NCBI RefSeq assembly: GCF_000240225.1
Contig: NZ_AGUD01000006.1
Location: forward strand, 1 to 64,000
DNA length: 64,000 nt
Source of the DNA: Patulibacter medicamentivorans
GTDB taxonomy: Bacteria > Actinomycetota > Thermoleophilia > Solirubrobacterales > Solirubrobacteraceae
Direction of reading: 5' to 3'
Shown here: positions 48,848 through 57,340 of the stretch, piece after piece
How the letters are laid out: each line of letters opens with the position of its first letter
How positions within the stretch are numbered: the first letter of the stretch is position 1
Notes under the pieces: model-generated
Told to the model about the DNA's origin: nothing
The model's input: the letters and a program-made list of their open reading frames with translations, nothing else
Database searches by the model: none
Translations under genes and position numbers: made by a program

Positions 48848-51064
48848 ATGGCTACCAACCCGACGACTCCCGATTCGACCGAGGACGAGGCCGCCGCCCT
48901 CGAGGCGGAGGTCCAGGAGTTCCTCCACAAGACGGTCCTGTACCGCGGTCCCGATCGCGAGATCATGCGCAACCACAAGCCGGCCCCGCGGACCGCGCTG
49001 GAGGAGCGGGCGATCGCCGCGGGCACCGACGACCTGACGAAGACGATCATCCGCAACCGGCTGCAGACCTCGGCCAACGAGGCGAAGGACATGCTGATGC
49101 ACATCGCGTCGGCGCCGTCGGCGAAGTGGGGCGACCTGATCTCGGGCATCTTCACCGCCAGCGGCGACCTCGCGGTCGCGTCCTCCAGCGGCGTGCTGAT
49201 CTTCTCGGTCCTGGCCGGACCGCCGATCAAGTACATCCTCAAGCACTGGAAGGACGAGGAGACGGTCGGCGTCCGCGACGGCGACATCTTCATGCACAAC
49301 GACGCGCGCTTCGGCAACGTGCACAACACCGACCAGAGCTGCCTGATGCCGGTCTTCCACGAGGGCGAGCTGATCGCCTGGGTGGGGACGATCATCCACG
49401 AGGGCGAGAACGGCGCCACCGAGCCGGGCGGCATGCCATCGGCGGCCGAGAGCCCCTACGACGAGGGCCTGAAGATCAGCCCGATGAAGATCGGGGAGAA
49501 CTTCCGCCTGCGCGAGGACCTGGTCACGTACTTCCAGAACTCGGTCCGCGACCCGAAGCTCCAGCTCGAGGACATGCGCTCGCGCCTGGCCGGCACGATG
49601 CGGCTGCGCCAGCGCCTGCTCGAGGCGGTCGAGGAGTACGGCCGCGACGCCGTCATCGCCGTCACGCGCGGGACGCTGGAGTTCACCGGCGCCGAGGTCC
49701 GCCGCCGGCTCGCCGCGATCCCCGACGGCAAGCGGCGCGTCGTGCGCTTCTGCGACAACACCCTCCGCGAGCCGATCCTGCTGAAGATCAACTGCACGAT
49801 CGAGATCAAGGGCGACGAGATGATCATCGACCTGCGGGGCTCGGGCCCCGAGTTGATGAACCGCGCCATCAACACGGTGCTGGCGTCGCTGAAGGGCATG
49901 ATCGCGCAGGTCTTCCTGACCTTCGTCTGGCCCGACCTGCCGCGCAACCAGGCGGCGTTCGAGCCGGTGACGGTCCTGACCGACGAGGGCTCGGCCTTCG
50001 ACTGCTCGGCCGAGGTGCCCAACGCCGTCTCGATGATGACGTTCTTCCCGAGCTTCTCGGCGGTCGAGCACTGCCTCCAGAAGTTCCTCTACAACGACAA
50101 GCACACCGGCGACGAGGCGAAGTCGACCGAGATCCACGCGTCGTGGTGGCCGATGATCAACGGCTTCCTCTTCGGCGGCTACACGCAGCACGGGTACTTC
50201 GTCGGCAACGTCATGACCGACATCAACGGGATGGGCGGCGGCGCGCGCTCCGACCGCGACGGCGAGCACGCGCTGGCGCCGATCTTCTGCTCGATGTCCG
50301 ACCTCGGCGAGAACGAGATGGTCGAGGACGAGCTGCCGGTGCTCTGCCTGGCCAACCGCCGGATCATGCGTGACAACCAGGGCTTCGGCCGGTTCCGGGG
50401 CGGCCACGGCCACCAGCAGGTGATGACCTTCAAGGACTCGCCGCTGTGGGGCTGGATGGCGATCGCGATCGGCTCGAAGTTCCCGCTCGCCCTCGGCCTC
50501 TTCGGCGGCTACGGGTCGCCCTGCCAGCCGCTGATGAAGGTCAAGGGCGTCAACCTGCTGGAGGCGATGCGCGAGGACCGCTCGCTGACGGTCGACGACC
50601 CGGTCGCGCTGATGAACGAGCGGCCGTTCGCGGACGCCGAGTACTCGACGGCGCACACCGGCATGCAGTTCGAGATGGCGGCGCCGGGCGAGGTCTACGC
50701 GATGAGCCAGGGCGGGGGCGGCGGCTACGGGGACGTGCTCGAGCGCGATCCCGAGGCGGTCGTCCGCGACCTGCGGCGCGATCTGATCTCGGCCTGGACG
50801 GCCCGCAGCATCTACTTCGTGGCCGTCGATGCCGCGACCGGGGCGCTCGACGCGGCCGAGACCGAGCGGCTGCGCGACGAGGAGCGACGGGCTCGGCTCT
50901 CCCGCGGGGTGCCGTTCGACGAGTTCGAGCAGGCGTGGACGACCGACCAGCCGCCGGCCGGCCTCCCGTACTACGGCAGCTGGGCCGACCGCACGGTGAT
51001 CCACGCCGGCGGCCCGGACGTCACGATGCCGGCCGACGCCCTGCAGCCGGTCGCGATGCTCTAG
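48848..51064 (+). CDS. Ketone carboxylase HyuB-like subunit (Apc4/acetone carboxylase alpha-like)
   Basis: The protein has 738 residues from ATG 48848 with a strong RBS (AGGAGG). It belongs to the hydantoinase B family. It has the early ITIRNRLQTSANEA-like segment (TKTIIRNRLQTSANEAKDM), the motif GDIFMHNDARFGNVHNTDQS (about 142-161) with likely metal-binding His/Asp, FRGGHGHQQVMTF near 515, and MSQGGGGGYGDVLERDPEAV close to the C-terminus. In acetone carboxylase this subunit holds the carboxylation site where enolphosphate meets carbonic phosphate or CO2. Its place after the second HyuA gene matches apc4. Confidence 0.88.
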   Translation: MATNPTTPDSTEDEAAALEAEVQEFLHKTVLYRGPDREIMRNHKPAPRTALEERAIAAGTDDLTKTIIRNRLQTSANEAKDMLMHIASAPSAKWGDLISGIFTASGDLAVASSSGVLIFSVLAGPPIKYILKHWKDEETVGVRDGDIFMHNDARFGNVHNTDQSCLMPVFHEGELIAWVGTIIHEGENGATEPGGMPSAAESPYDEGLKISPMKIGENFRLREDLVTYFQNSVRDPKLQLEDMRSRLAGTMRLRQRLLEAVEEYGRDAVIAVTRGTLEFTGAEVRRRLAAIPDGKRRVVRFCDNTLREPILLKINCTIEIKGDEMIIDLRGSGPELMNRAINTVLASLKGMIAQVFLTFVWPDLPRNQAAFEPVTVLTDEGSAFDCSAEVPNAVSMMTFFPSFSAVEHCLQKFLYNDKHTGDEAKSTEIHASWWPMINGFLFGGYTQHGYFVGNVMTDINGMGGGARSDRDGEHALAPIFCSMSDLGENEMVEDELPVLCLANRRIMRDNQGFGRFRGGHGHQQVMTFKDSPLWGWMAIAIGSKFPLALGLFGGYGSPCQPLMKVKGVNLLEAMREDRSLTVDDPVALMNERPFADAEYSTAHTGMQFEMAAPGEVYAMSQGGGGGYGDVLERDPEAVVRDLRRDLISAWTARSIYFVAVDAATGALDAAETERLRDEERRARLSRGVPFDEFEQAWTTDQPPAGLPYYGSWADRTVIHAGGPDVTMPADALQPVAML

Positions 51065-51073
51065 GACGACGCC

Positions 51074-51901
51074 ATGACCCTGCCCTACACCCCGGCCGGC
51101 GGCGGGCCGGCGTTCGTCCCCCGGACCTGCGACTTCGGCGCGCGCCTGCTCGGGATCGAGCCGGCCGCCGCCCGCACCCGGGCCGCCGACGCGATCGTCG
51201 CGGCCCGCCAGGAGCGCGACCTGCTGCGGCCCGACCTGCTCCTGCTCGGGGCGGACGGCACGCTGCTGCCGGACGCGCTCGGGTGCCCGCTGGCCCTGAC
51301 GGCCAGCGGCGGCTGGACGGTCGACGGCGACGCCGGGCTGTCGCCGGAGGAGTGGGAGGAGGTCGAGCTGGGGGGCGCCGACGCGCTGCCGGCGCTCGGG
51401 ACCGCGCTCGAGACGGTGCGGGCGCTGGCGGCCGAGCAGCCGACCGGCGTCCTGCTGTCGGGGCCGGTGACCCTCGCCGCGCACGTCGCCGGCCGCCGGC
51501 TGACGCTCGGCGACGACGGCGCCGAGGAGCTGGTCGACGCCTGCGGGCTCGTCGCCTGCGACGCGGCCAAGGCGGTGCTCGACGCGGGCGGCCATGTGGT
51601 GATCGAGGAGCGCTGGGCGCCGACGGACGACGAGCTGGAGCTGTGCTCGCCGCTGCTGAACCTGCTCGCGCACCGCGGCCGCCCGGCGTTGGCGCTGGTC
51701 CACGGCGACGAGCCGGGCGCCCTGGCGGCGGGCGAGGCGCTCGGCGGGGTCGCGTTCGGCCCGGCGCTGCCGGCGTGGGGCGACGGCTGGCACCCGGACG
51801 CGACGCAGGTCGCCTTCGCGCCGTCGGTCGCGCCCGCGGCCTCGCCCGAGCGGGTCCAGGAGCTGGTCCGCGGGATCCGTCCGGGAGCGCCGGCGCGGTG
51901 A
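51074..51901 (+). CDS. Operon protein of unknown fold class, positional Apc5 counterpart
   Basis: The protein has 275 residues (~28 kDa). I do not recognise it with certainty. It contains no Cys cluster, signal peptide or membrane segment. The stretch VLLSGPVTLAAHVAG (about 135-149), followed much later by LALVHGDEPGALAAGEALGG, faintly recalls TIM-barrel proteins of the uroporphyrinogen decarboxylase/MetE type. It follows the HyuB gene by 9 bp and overlaps the DUF35 gene by 4 nt. In the acetophenone carboxylase operon the fifth gene likewise encodes a ~34 kDa protein unrelated to acetone carboxylase subunits. Order and size agree; homology is untested. Confidence 0.55.
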   Translation: MTLPYTPAGGGPAFVPRTCDFGARLLGIEPAAARTRAADAIVAARQERDLLRPDLLLLGADGTLLPDALGCPLALTASGGWTVDGDAGLSPEEWEEVELGGADALPALGTALETVRALAAEQPTGVLLSGPVTLAAHVAGRRLTLGDDGAEELVDACGLVACDAAKAVLDAGGHVVIEERWAPTDDELELCSPLLNLLAHRGRPALALVHGDEPGALAAGEALGGVAFGPALPAWGDGWHPDATQVAFAPSVAPAASPERVQELVRGIRPGAPAR

Positions 51902-52260
51902 GGCGGTCGAGCGCTCATCCGCACGCCACCTGGGTGCGCTGCCGCGCCTGCGGCGCCGGCTTCTATCCCGCCCAGCGACGCTGCACCGCCTGCGGCGCGT
52001 GGGACCAGCTGGACGACGAGCCGCTGCCGCGGGCCGGGTCGCTGTTCGCGTGGACGGTCGTCCACGTCGCGGCGGCCGATCCGCCGCTGCCGGTGCCCTA
52101 TGCGGTCGGCTACGTCGACCTCGACGACGGCCCGCGGGTCCTCGGCCCGATCGCGGTCGACGGCGACCCGGAGACCGCGCTGCGCTCGGGCCAGCGGCTG
52201 ACGCTGGTGCCGCACGATCCGGCCGACGACGTCCCCTTCCACCTGGAGGTCGCGGCATGA
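51898..52260 (+). CDS. DUF35 protein: zinc ribbon plus OB-fold
   Basis: The protein has 120 residues from GTG 51898 (GTGA overlap). Four Cys (15, 18, 29, 32 in CRACG and CTACG) form the rubredoxin-like zinc ribbon. An OB-fold follows (FAWTVVHVAAADPPLPVPYA, then YVDLDDGPRVLGPI). DUF35 proteins partner thiolase-like enzymes and bind or channel acyl-CoA. Examples are the archaeal ACAT-HMGCS-DUF35 complex and the DUF35 domain that serves the steroid aldolase Ltp2. The thiolase gene follows with an ATGA overlap, so a stable complex between the two products is very likely. Confidence 0.85.
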   Translation: MRRSSAHPHATWVRCRACGAGFYPAQRRCTACGAWDQLDDEPLPRAGSLFAWTVVHVAAADPPLPVPYAVGYVDLDDGPRVLGPIAVDGDPETALRSGQRLTLVPHDPADDVPFHLEVAA

Positions 52261-53432
52261 GCGCGACGAGCGAGCGGACCGTCGCCATCCGCGGCGTCGG
52301 AACGACGACCTTCGGGCGTCAGCCGGGCGAGACCGACCGATCGCTGGCGGAGCGCGCCGTCCAGCTGGCGCTCGCCGACGCCGACCTCGACCCGGCGGCG
52401 ATCGACGCGGCGTGGATCGGCAACGTCACCGGTGGCCAGCTCGGCGGGCAGATGTCCGCGCTCGGGCAGCTGGCGCTGCGGCCGTTCGGCGTCGGCGGGC
52501 TGCCGGTCACGCGGCTGGAGAACGGCTGCGCCAGCGGATCGGTCGCGGTCCGCTCGGCCTACCTGGCGGTCGCAACGGGCCAGGCCGACGTCGCGCTCGC
52601 CTTCGGCGCCGAGCACATGACGGCCGCCCCGACGCCGCTCGCGATCGAGGTGCTCGCCGGGGCCAGCGACCTCGAGGCCGAGGCGCGCTTCGGGATCACG
52701 TTTCCCGGGGTCTTCGGCATGATCGCCCGGCGCCACATGGAGGTCCACGGCACGACCCCCGAGCAGCTCGCGGCCGTGACGGTGAAGAACCGCGCCAACG
52801 GCGCCCGCAACCCGATCGCGCAGTTCGATCAGGCGGTGACCGTCGACGACGTGCTCGGCGCGCGGCGGATCGCGTCGCCGCTCGGCCTCCTGGACTGCTG
52901 CGCGATCTCCGACGGCGCCGCGGCGGTGATCGTCGTCGCCGAGCACCTGGCCCGGCCGGGCGACCCGCGGATCGCCGCCTCGGCGCAGACGTCGAGCGAC
53001 TTCGAGCCGTTCGGCGAGATGACCGGCTTCGCGCTCACGCGCCGGGCCGCCGAGGAGGCGTACGCCCAGGCCGGGATCAGCGCCGACGACGTCGACCTGG
53101 CCGAGGTCCACGACTGCTTCACGATCGCCGAGATCCTCCACACCGAGGACCTCGGGTTCTGCGAGAAGGGCGCCGGAGGCCCGTTCGTCGAGGAGGGCCA
53201 GACCGCGCGCGACGGGCTGGTCGCCGTCAACCCGTCCGGGGGCCTGGGAGCCCGGGGCCATCCGGTCGGCGCGACCGGGTGCGCCCAGGTCGCCGAGGCC
53301 GTGCTCCAGCTCCGCGGGGATGCCGGGGAGCGCCAGGTCGACGGCGCGCGCGTGGCGCTGACCCACACGCTCGGCGCGTTCGTCCACGGGGCCGCGGCGA
53401 ACTGCGCGCTCCACGTCCTGGTCGCCGCGTAG
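52257..53432 (+). CDS. Thiolase, SCP2-type (3-oxoacyl-CoA thiolase or acyl-CoA aldolase)
   Basis: The protein has 391 residues from ATG 52257, overlapping the DUF35 stop. It has the thiolase fold with nucleophile Cys91 in LENGCASGS, AEVHDCFTIAE (about 282-292) and the C-terminal His loop NPSGGLGARGHPVGATG. The canonical second Cys (CxG near the C-terminus) is not evident, as in SCP2/Ltp-type members (HTLGAFVHG there). In the ketone pathway it would split 3-oxoacyl-CoA with CoA into acyl-CoA and acetyl-CoA. A retro-aldol role, as for Ltp2 with its DUF35 partner, is the alternative. Confidence 0.87.
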   Translation: MSATSERTVAIRGVGTTTFGRQPGETDRSLAERAVQLALADADLDPAAIDAAWIGNVTGGQLGGQMSALGQLALRPFGVGGLPVTRLENGCASGSVAVRSAYLAVATGQADVALAFGAEHMTAAPTPLAIEVLAGASDLEAEARFGITFPGVFGMIARRHMEVHGTTPEQLAAVTVKNRANGARNPIAQFDQAVTVDDVLGARRIASPLGLLDCCAISDGAAAVIVVAEHLARPGDPRIAASAQTSSDFEPFGEMTGFALTRRAAEEAYAQAGISADDVDLAEVHDCFTIAEILHTEDLGFCEKGAGGPFVEEGQTARDGLVAVNPSGGLGARGHPVGATGCAQVAEAVLQLRGDAGERQVDGARVALTHTLGAFVHGAAANCALHVLVAA

Positions 53433-53463
53433 CGCGGCCGCCCGCTCCGGGAGGAGGGAATCC

Positions 53464-54741
53464 GTGCCGACCCACGAGGTACTGCCCACCGCTCCGGCGA
53501 CCGTCCCGAGCCCCGGGCGCGATCTGGTCGCCGCCCTGCTCGACGCCCGCGCCGACCTCGCGTCGCAGATGGCGGAGGACGCGCACGCGCGGGTCCCGGA
53601 GCTGGGCGAGGTCGTCGACCAGCGAGCGGCGCTGGCCGAGACCGAGGGCGCCTGCCGGGCGAGCGTCGAGCAGATCGCGGAGCTGCTGCGCGACGGCCGG
53701 CCGGCGACGGCGCTGATCGTCCCCGAGGCGGCCCGCGAGCACGCCGTCGGGCTGGTGCACCGCCGGATCACGCTGGCCGCGCTGCTGCGGACCTACCGGG
53801 TCGCGCAGAACGTCCTCTGGTCGGCGGCGTCGCGCCACCTGCGCGAGACGGCCGACGACGACGTGGTGGCCCCGACGCTCGAGGCGCTGGCCGGGTTCCT
53901 GTTCGAGTACGTCGACCTGCTCTGCGACGACCTGGTCGACGCCTACCGCGACGAGCAGGATCGGTGGGTTCGCAGCGCCGCCGCGGTGCGCGCCGACACG
54001 ACCCGCGAGCTGCTCGGCGGGCAGGCGCTGGACGACCAGGTCGCCTCGAGTCGGCTGCGGTACGAGCTGTGCGGTCACCACGTCGGGCTCGTCCTCGCGA
54101 CCGATCGAGGGCTCGGAGGCGGCCGCGTCCTCGAGCGCGAGGCCGCCGCGGCCGCGCGCACGCTCGGGTGCGGCGAGCCGCTGCTGGTGCCCGACGGCGC
54201 GTCGGTGCTGTGGGCGTGGTGCGGCGCCGCTCGAGCGCCGAGTGCCGAGGCGTTCGCGCGGCTCGAGCGCTACGAGCCGCGGGACGGCGTGCGGCTGGCG
54301 ATCGGCCGCCCGGCGCGCGGGATCGCGGGGTTCCGCGTGACCCACGACGAGGCCCGGCACGCCGCCGGCCTGAGCCGCCGCTCGCCCGCCGCGGTCGGCC
54401 CTACGGTGTCCTACCGCAGCGTCGAGCTGGTCTCGCTCCTGGCCACCGACGTCGACCGGGCGCGGCGCTTCGTGACGAGCGAGCTGGGAGGGCTCGCCGC
54501 GCGCGAGGCCCACGTCGGCCGCCTGCGCGAGACCCTGCTGTCGTTCCTCGCCCACGGGGGCAGTCACCTGCTGGCCGCCGAGGCGCTCCACCTCCACAAG
54601 AACACGGTCTACACCCGGGTCCGGCGCGCGGGCCAGCTGCTCGGGGCGCCGATCACGCACCGCCGCGTCGAGTTGCAGACCGCCCTGATGCTCGCCGTGA
54701 CGTTGGGCGACGAGGTCCTCGGCCCTCGCGGCGACCGGTGA
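53464..54741 (+). CDS. PucR/CdaR-type regulator closing the ketone operon
   Basis: The protein has 425 residues from GTG 53464, with a strong RBS (GGAGGAGG) and only 31 bp after the thiolase stop, so it is cotranscribed. The N-terminal part (about 20-165) is a helical RsbRD/'DUF' type sensor rather than GAF (RRITLAALLRTYRVAQNVLW). The C-terminal HTH reads GSHLLAAEALHLHKNTVYTRV. Feedback or feed-forward control of the carboxylase operon is likely, possibly together with the divergent PucR at 41001. The inducer is unknown. Confidence 0.82.
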   Translation: MPTHEVLPTAPATVPSPGRDLVAALLDARADLASQMAEDAHARVPELGEVVDQRAALAETEGACRASVEQIAELLRDGRPATALIVPEAAREHAVGLVHRRITLAALLRTYRVAQNVLWSAASRHLRETADDDVVAPTLEALAGFLFEYVDLLCDDLVDAYRDEQDRWVRSAAAVRADTTRELLGGQALDDQVASSRLRYELCGHHVGLVLATDRGLGGGRVLEREAAAAARTLGCGEPLLVPDGASVLWAWCGAARAPSAEAFARLERYEPRDGVRLAIGRPARGIAGFRVTHDEARHAAGLSRRSPAAVGPTVSYRSVELVSLLATDVDRARRFVTSELGGLAAREAHVGRLRETLLSFLAHGGSHLLAAEALHLHKNTVYTRVRRAGQLLGAPITHRRVELQTALMLAVTLGDEVLGPRGDR

Positions 54742-54775
54742 CGGGGCAGGAACGAGGCGCGGTCGCCGAGCCCCG
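54742..54775. terminator. Hairpin between convergent PucR and reductase genes
   Basis: CGGGGC (54742-54747) pairs with GCCCCG (54770-54775), and an inner stem GGCG / CGCC with a CGGT loop lies at 54756-54767. It starts at the PucR stop and lies in the 46-bp convergent gap, so it may terminate both operons. Confidence 0.45.
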
Positions 54776-54787
54776 GACGATCGAGGC

Positions 54788-55807
54788 TCAGCCGGGATCG
54801 TCGGCGACGCGGACGAGCCGTTTCCCGACGTTCTCGCCGGCCAGCATCCCGATCAGCGCCTCGGGGGCGCGATCGAGGCCGACGAGCACGTCCTCGAGCA
54901 CGCGCAGGGCCCCGGACTCGACGTGCCGGACGAGGTTCGCCGTGGCGTCGGCCCACCGGTCCACGAGGTCGAGGACGATGAACCCCTCGATCCGCAGGCG
55001 GTGCGTCACGACGCGACCGGGGACCTGCCGCAGGCCGCTCCAGGCCGACGCGTCGTCGTACGCGGAGACCGCGCCGCAGCAGACCACGCGGGCGTTGCGG
55101 CTGGTGCACCGCAGGACGACGTCCAGGAGCGGCCCGCCGACGTTGTCGAAGTACAGGTCGACGCCGTCGGGACACGCCGCGCGGAGCGCCCCGAGCACGT
55201 CGGGATCGCGGTGGCAGACCGTCGCGTCGAAGCCCAGGTCGCGCTCGAGCATCGCGTTCTTCTCGGGCGACCCGGTGATCCCCACGACCCGGGCGCCCGC
55301 GATCCGCGCCAGCTGTCCCGCGACGTTGCCGGTGGCGCCGGCCGCGGCCGACACGACGACGGTGTCGCCGGCCCGGACGCGCCCGACGTCGTGCAGGCCG
55401 AGATGGGCGGTCAGGCCCGAGACGCCGAGGACGCTGACGTGATGGGTCAGCGCGGCGACGCGCCGCACCGGCGTCGCATCGGTCGCCGGGACCGTCGCCC
55501 ACTCCTGCCAGCCGGTGTCGGCGAGGACCAGGTCGTCGGCGGCGAACGCGGCGTCGCCGGCATCGACGACCTCCGCCAGTGCGTACCCGGCCATGACGTC
55601 TCCCGGCACGAGTTGCGGGCGGTACGTCGGCCCGTTCATCCACGCGCGGCTGGCGGAGTCGATCGACAGCACGATCGGTCGCACGAGCAGCTCTCGTGGA
55701 CCGGGGACCGGCCGCGCTCCGTCGCGGGCGACGAAGTGCTCGAGCCGCAGCGGGCCGGATCCGGGCAGCTGGGCCAGGACGATCTGGCGGTTGCGCGACT
55801 CGCTCAC
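54788..55807 (-). CDS. NADPH-dependent enone reductase (zinc-free MDR, LTB4-dehydrogenase type)
   Basis: The protein has 339 residues from GTG 55807. The frame is open further upstream but there runs into the aldehyde dehydrogenase gene. It is a medium-chain dehydrogenase/reductase without structural or catalytic zinc Cys. The N-terminal IVLSIDSASRAWMNGPTYRP is typical of leukotriene-B4 12-hydroxydehydrogenase/curcumin reductase-like members. The NADPH loop is SAAAGATGNVAGQLA (about 157-171), with VDLYFDNVGG after it. These enzymes reduce alpha,beta-unsaturated ketones or aldehydes. It is the last gene of the P450-aldehyde dehydrogenase operon. Confidence 0.87.
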   Translation of the reverse strand: MSESRNRQIVLAQLPGSGPLRLEHFVARDGARPVPGPRELLVRPIVLSIDSASRAWMNGPTYRPQLVPGDVMAGYALAEVVDAGDAAFAADDLVLADTGWQEWATVPATDATPVRRVAALTHHVSVLGVSGLTAHLGLHDVGRVRAGDTVVVSAAAGATGNVAGQLARIAGARVVGITGSPEKNAMLERDLGFDATVCHRDPDVLGALRAACPDGVDLYFDNVGGPLLDVVLRCTSRNARVVCCGAVSAYDDASAWSGLRQVPGRVVTHRLRIEGFIVLDLVDRWADATANLVRHVESGALRVLEDVLVGLDRAPEALIGMLAGENVGKRLVRVADDPG

Positions 55808-55847
55808 GGTCGACCGGCCCGGCCGCGGCGCACGGCCACGGCGACGC

Positions 55848-57314
55848 TCATCCGCCGTACGCCGCGTCGAGGATCGCCCGCGCCTTCTCGTCGTAGGGCG
55901 GATACAGCGCATCGATGCTGTCGCCGCTGCCACGGACGACGACGCCGCGGGCGGTGCTGAACTCGCGGAAGCCCTCGATGCCGTGGTGGCGACCCATGCC
56001 GCTGGTCCCGCTGCCCCCGAACCCGAGCGTCGGCAGGGCCCCCTGCAGCGCGCACGTGTTGATGCAGGCCCCGCCCGACCGTGCCCGGCTGACGACCTGC
56101 TCGCACTCCTCGACGTCGGCGCCGAAGACGTAGAGGGCCAGCGGTCGGTCGTCGGCGTCGATCGCGGCGACGGCGTCGTCGAGGTCCTCGTAGGGCAGCA
56201 ACGGCAGGATCGGCCCGAAGATCTCCTCGCGGCAGAGGCGCAGGTGCGGCGGCGGATCGACCACGAGCGTGAGCGGCATCCGTCGCGTCGAGGGGTCCGC
56301 GCGCACCCCGGGCTCGAGCTCCACGATCCGCGCGCCGGCCGCCCGCGCCTCGTCGAGGAGCTGCTCGATCCGGGCCAGGTGGCGGTCGCTGACGATGCCG
56401 GTGCAGTCCGCCGTCCGCGAGTGCTCGGGCACCGTGTCCCGTGCGTGTGCACGCACGAGCTCGACGAAGTCGTCCACGCGGTCGACCGGCAGGCGGACGT
56501 GGTCGACCGAGATGCACATCTGGCCGTTCTTGACGAGCTTCGTCCCGACGATCGACTCCGCCGCCTGCGCGGTCACGCCGCTGGCGGTCAGGACCGCGGG
56601 GCACTTGCCGCCGAGCTCCAGGGTCACTGGGACGAGGTTCTCGGCCGCGGTGCGCATGATCTCGCGCCCAACGGCCGGGCTGCCCGTGTAGAGGAGGTGG
56701 TCCCACGCCAGGCTCGAGAACTCGCGGGCCAGCTCGAGTCCCCCGACGGCCACGGTGACGTGCTCGCGGTCGAACGTCGACGCGACGAGCTCCTGGAGCA
56801 GCGCGCCGCAGGCCGGCGTCAGGTCGGAGGGCTTGACGATGACGCGGTTGCCGGCCGCCAGCATCTCGACCAGCGGACCGCAGCCGATCTCGAACGGGAA
56901 GTTCCACGGGGCGATGTTGCCGATCACGCCCTTCGGCTCGTAGCGCATCGTGGCACGCGCCGTGCCGTAGACGTCCGGGTTGGCGGCCCGCTCCGACGGG
57001 GCCATCCAGTCGGCGAGGTGCTCGATCGCGGTGGCCGCGCGGCCGGCGGGCCCGAGGATCTCCAGCAGATCGGTGAACACGGCCGGGTGGCTGCCGAAGT
57101 CCTCCGCGATCGCGTCCGCGATCCGCTCCCGATTGGCCATGAGCATCGCGGCCAGGGCACCGAGGTGTTCGATCCGCTGGGAGATGTCGGGGTGCGGATC
57201 GCGACGGAACGCCGCCTGCTGGAGCGCGAAGCTCTCGTGCAGGGTGGCGATCGCGGACGCGTCGGTCGGTCCGTCGACCGGGCGGTCGACGAGGGGCGAG
57301 GTCTGGAGCGACAT
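55848..57314 (-). CDS. Aldehyde dehydrogenase (coniferyl-aldehyde type)
   Basis: The protein has 488 residues from ATG 57314. It is an NAD(P)-dependent aldehyde dehydrogenase: IGNIAPWNFPFEIGCGPL, general-base Glu in VTLELGGKCP, nucleophile Cys267 in KNGQMC, and EEIFGPILPLLPY. The short form with KNGQMCIS and a Pro-rich C-terminal tail (YPPYDEKAR) fits the coniferyl aldehyde/long-chain subgroup that lacks the usual extended oligomerisation tail. It lies 26 bp after the P450 stop. The likely sequence of steps is P450 oxidation to an alcohol or aldehyde, then oxidation to an acid here. Confidence 0.9.
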   Translation of the reverse strand: MSLQTSPLVDRPVDGPTDASAIATLHESFALQQAAFRRDPHPDISQRIEHLGALAAMLMANRERIADAIAEDFGSHPAVFTDLLEILGPAGRAATAIEHLADWMAPSERAANPDVYGTARATMRYEPKGVIGNIAPWNFPFEIGCGPLVEMLAAGNRVIVKPSDLTPACGALLQELVASTFDREHVTVAVGGLELAREFSSLAWDHLLYTGSPAVGREIMRTAAENLVPVTLELGGKCPAVLTASGVTAQAAESIVGTKLVKNGQMCISVDHVRLPVDRVDDFVELVRAHARDTVPEHSRTADCTGIVSDRHLARIEQLLDEARAAGARIVELEPGVRADPSTRRMPLTLVVDPPPHLRLCREEIFGPILPLLPYEDLDDAVAAIDADDRPLALYVFGADVEECEQVVSRARSGGACINTCALQGALPTLGFGGSGTSGMGRHHGIEGFREFSTARGVVVRGSGDSIDALYPPYDEKARAILDAAYGG

Positions 57315-57340
57315 GGTGGTGCTTCCGTTCGGGATCGTGG

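Noticed and set aside
44393-51064. Hydantoinase (HyuAB) or 5-oxoprolinase operon
   Set aside because: These have one A and one B subunit. The gamma-type small subunit and the duplicated A subunit point to a ketone carboxylase.
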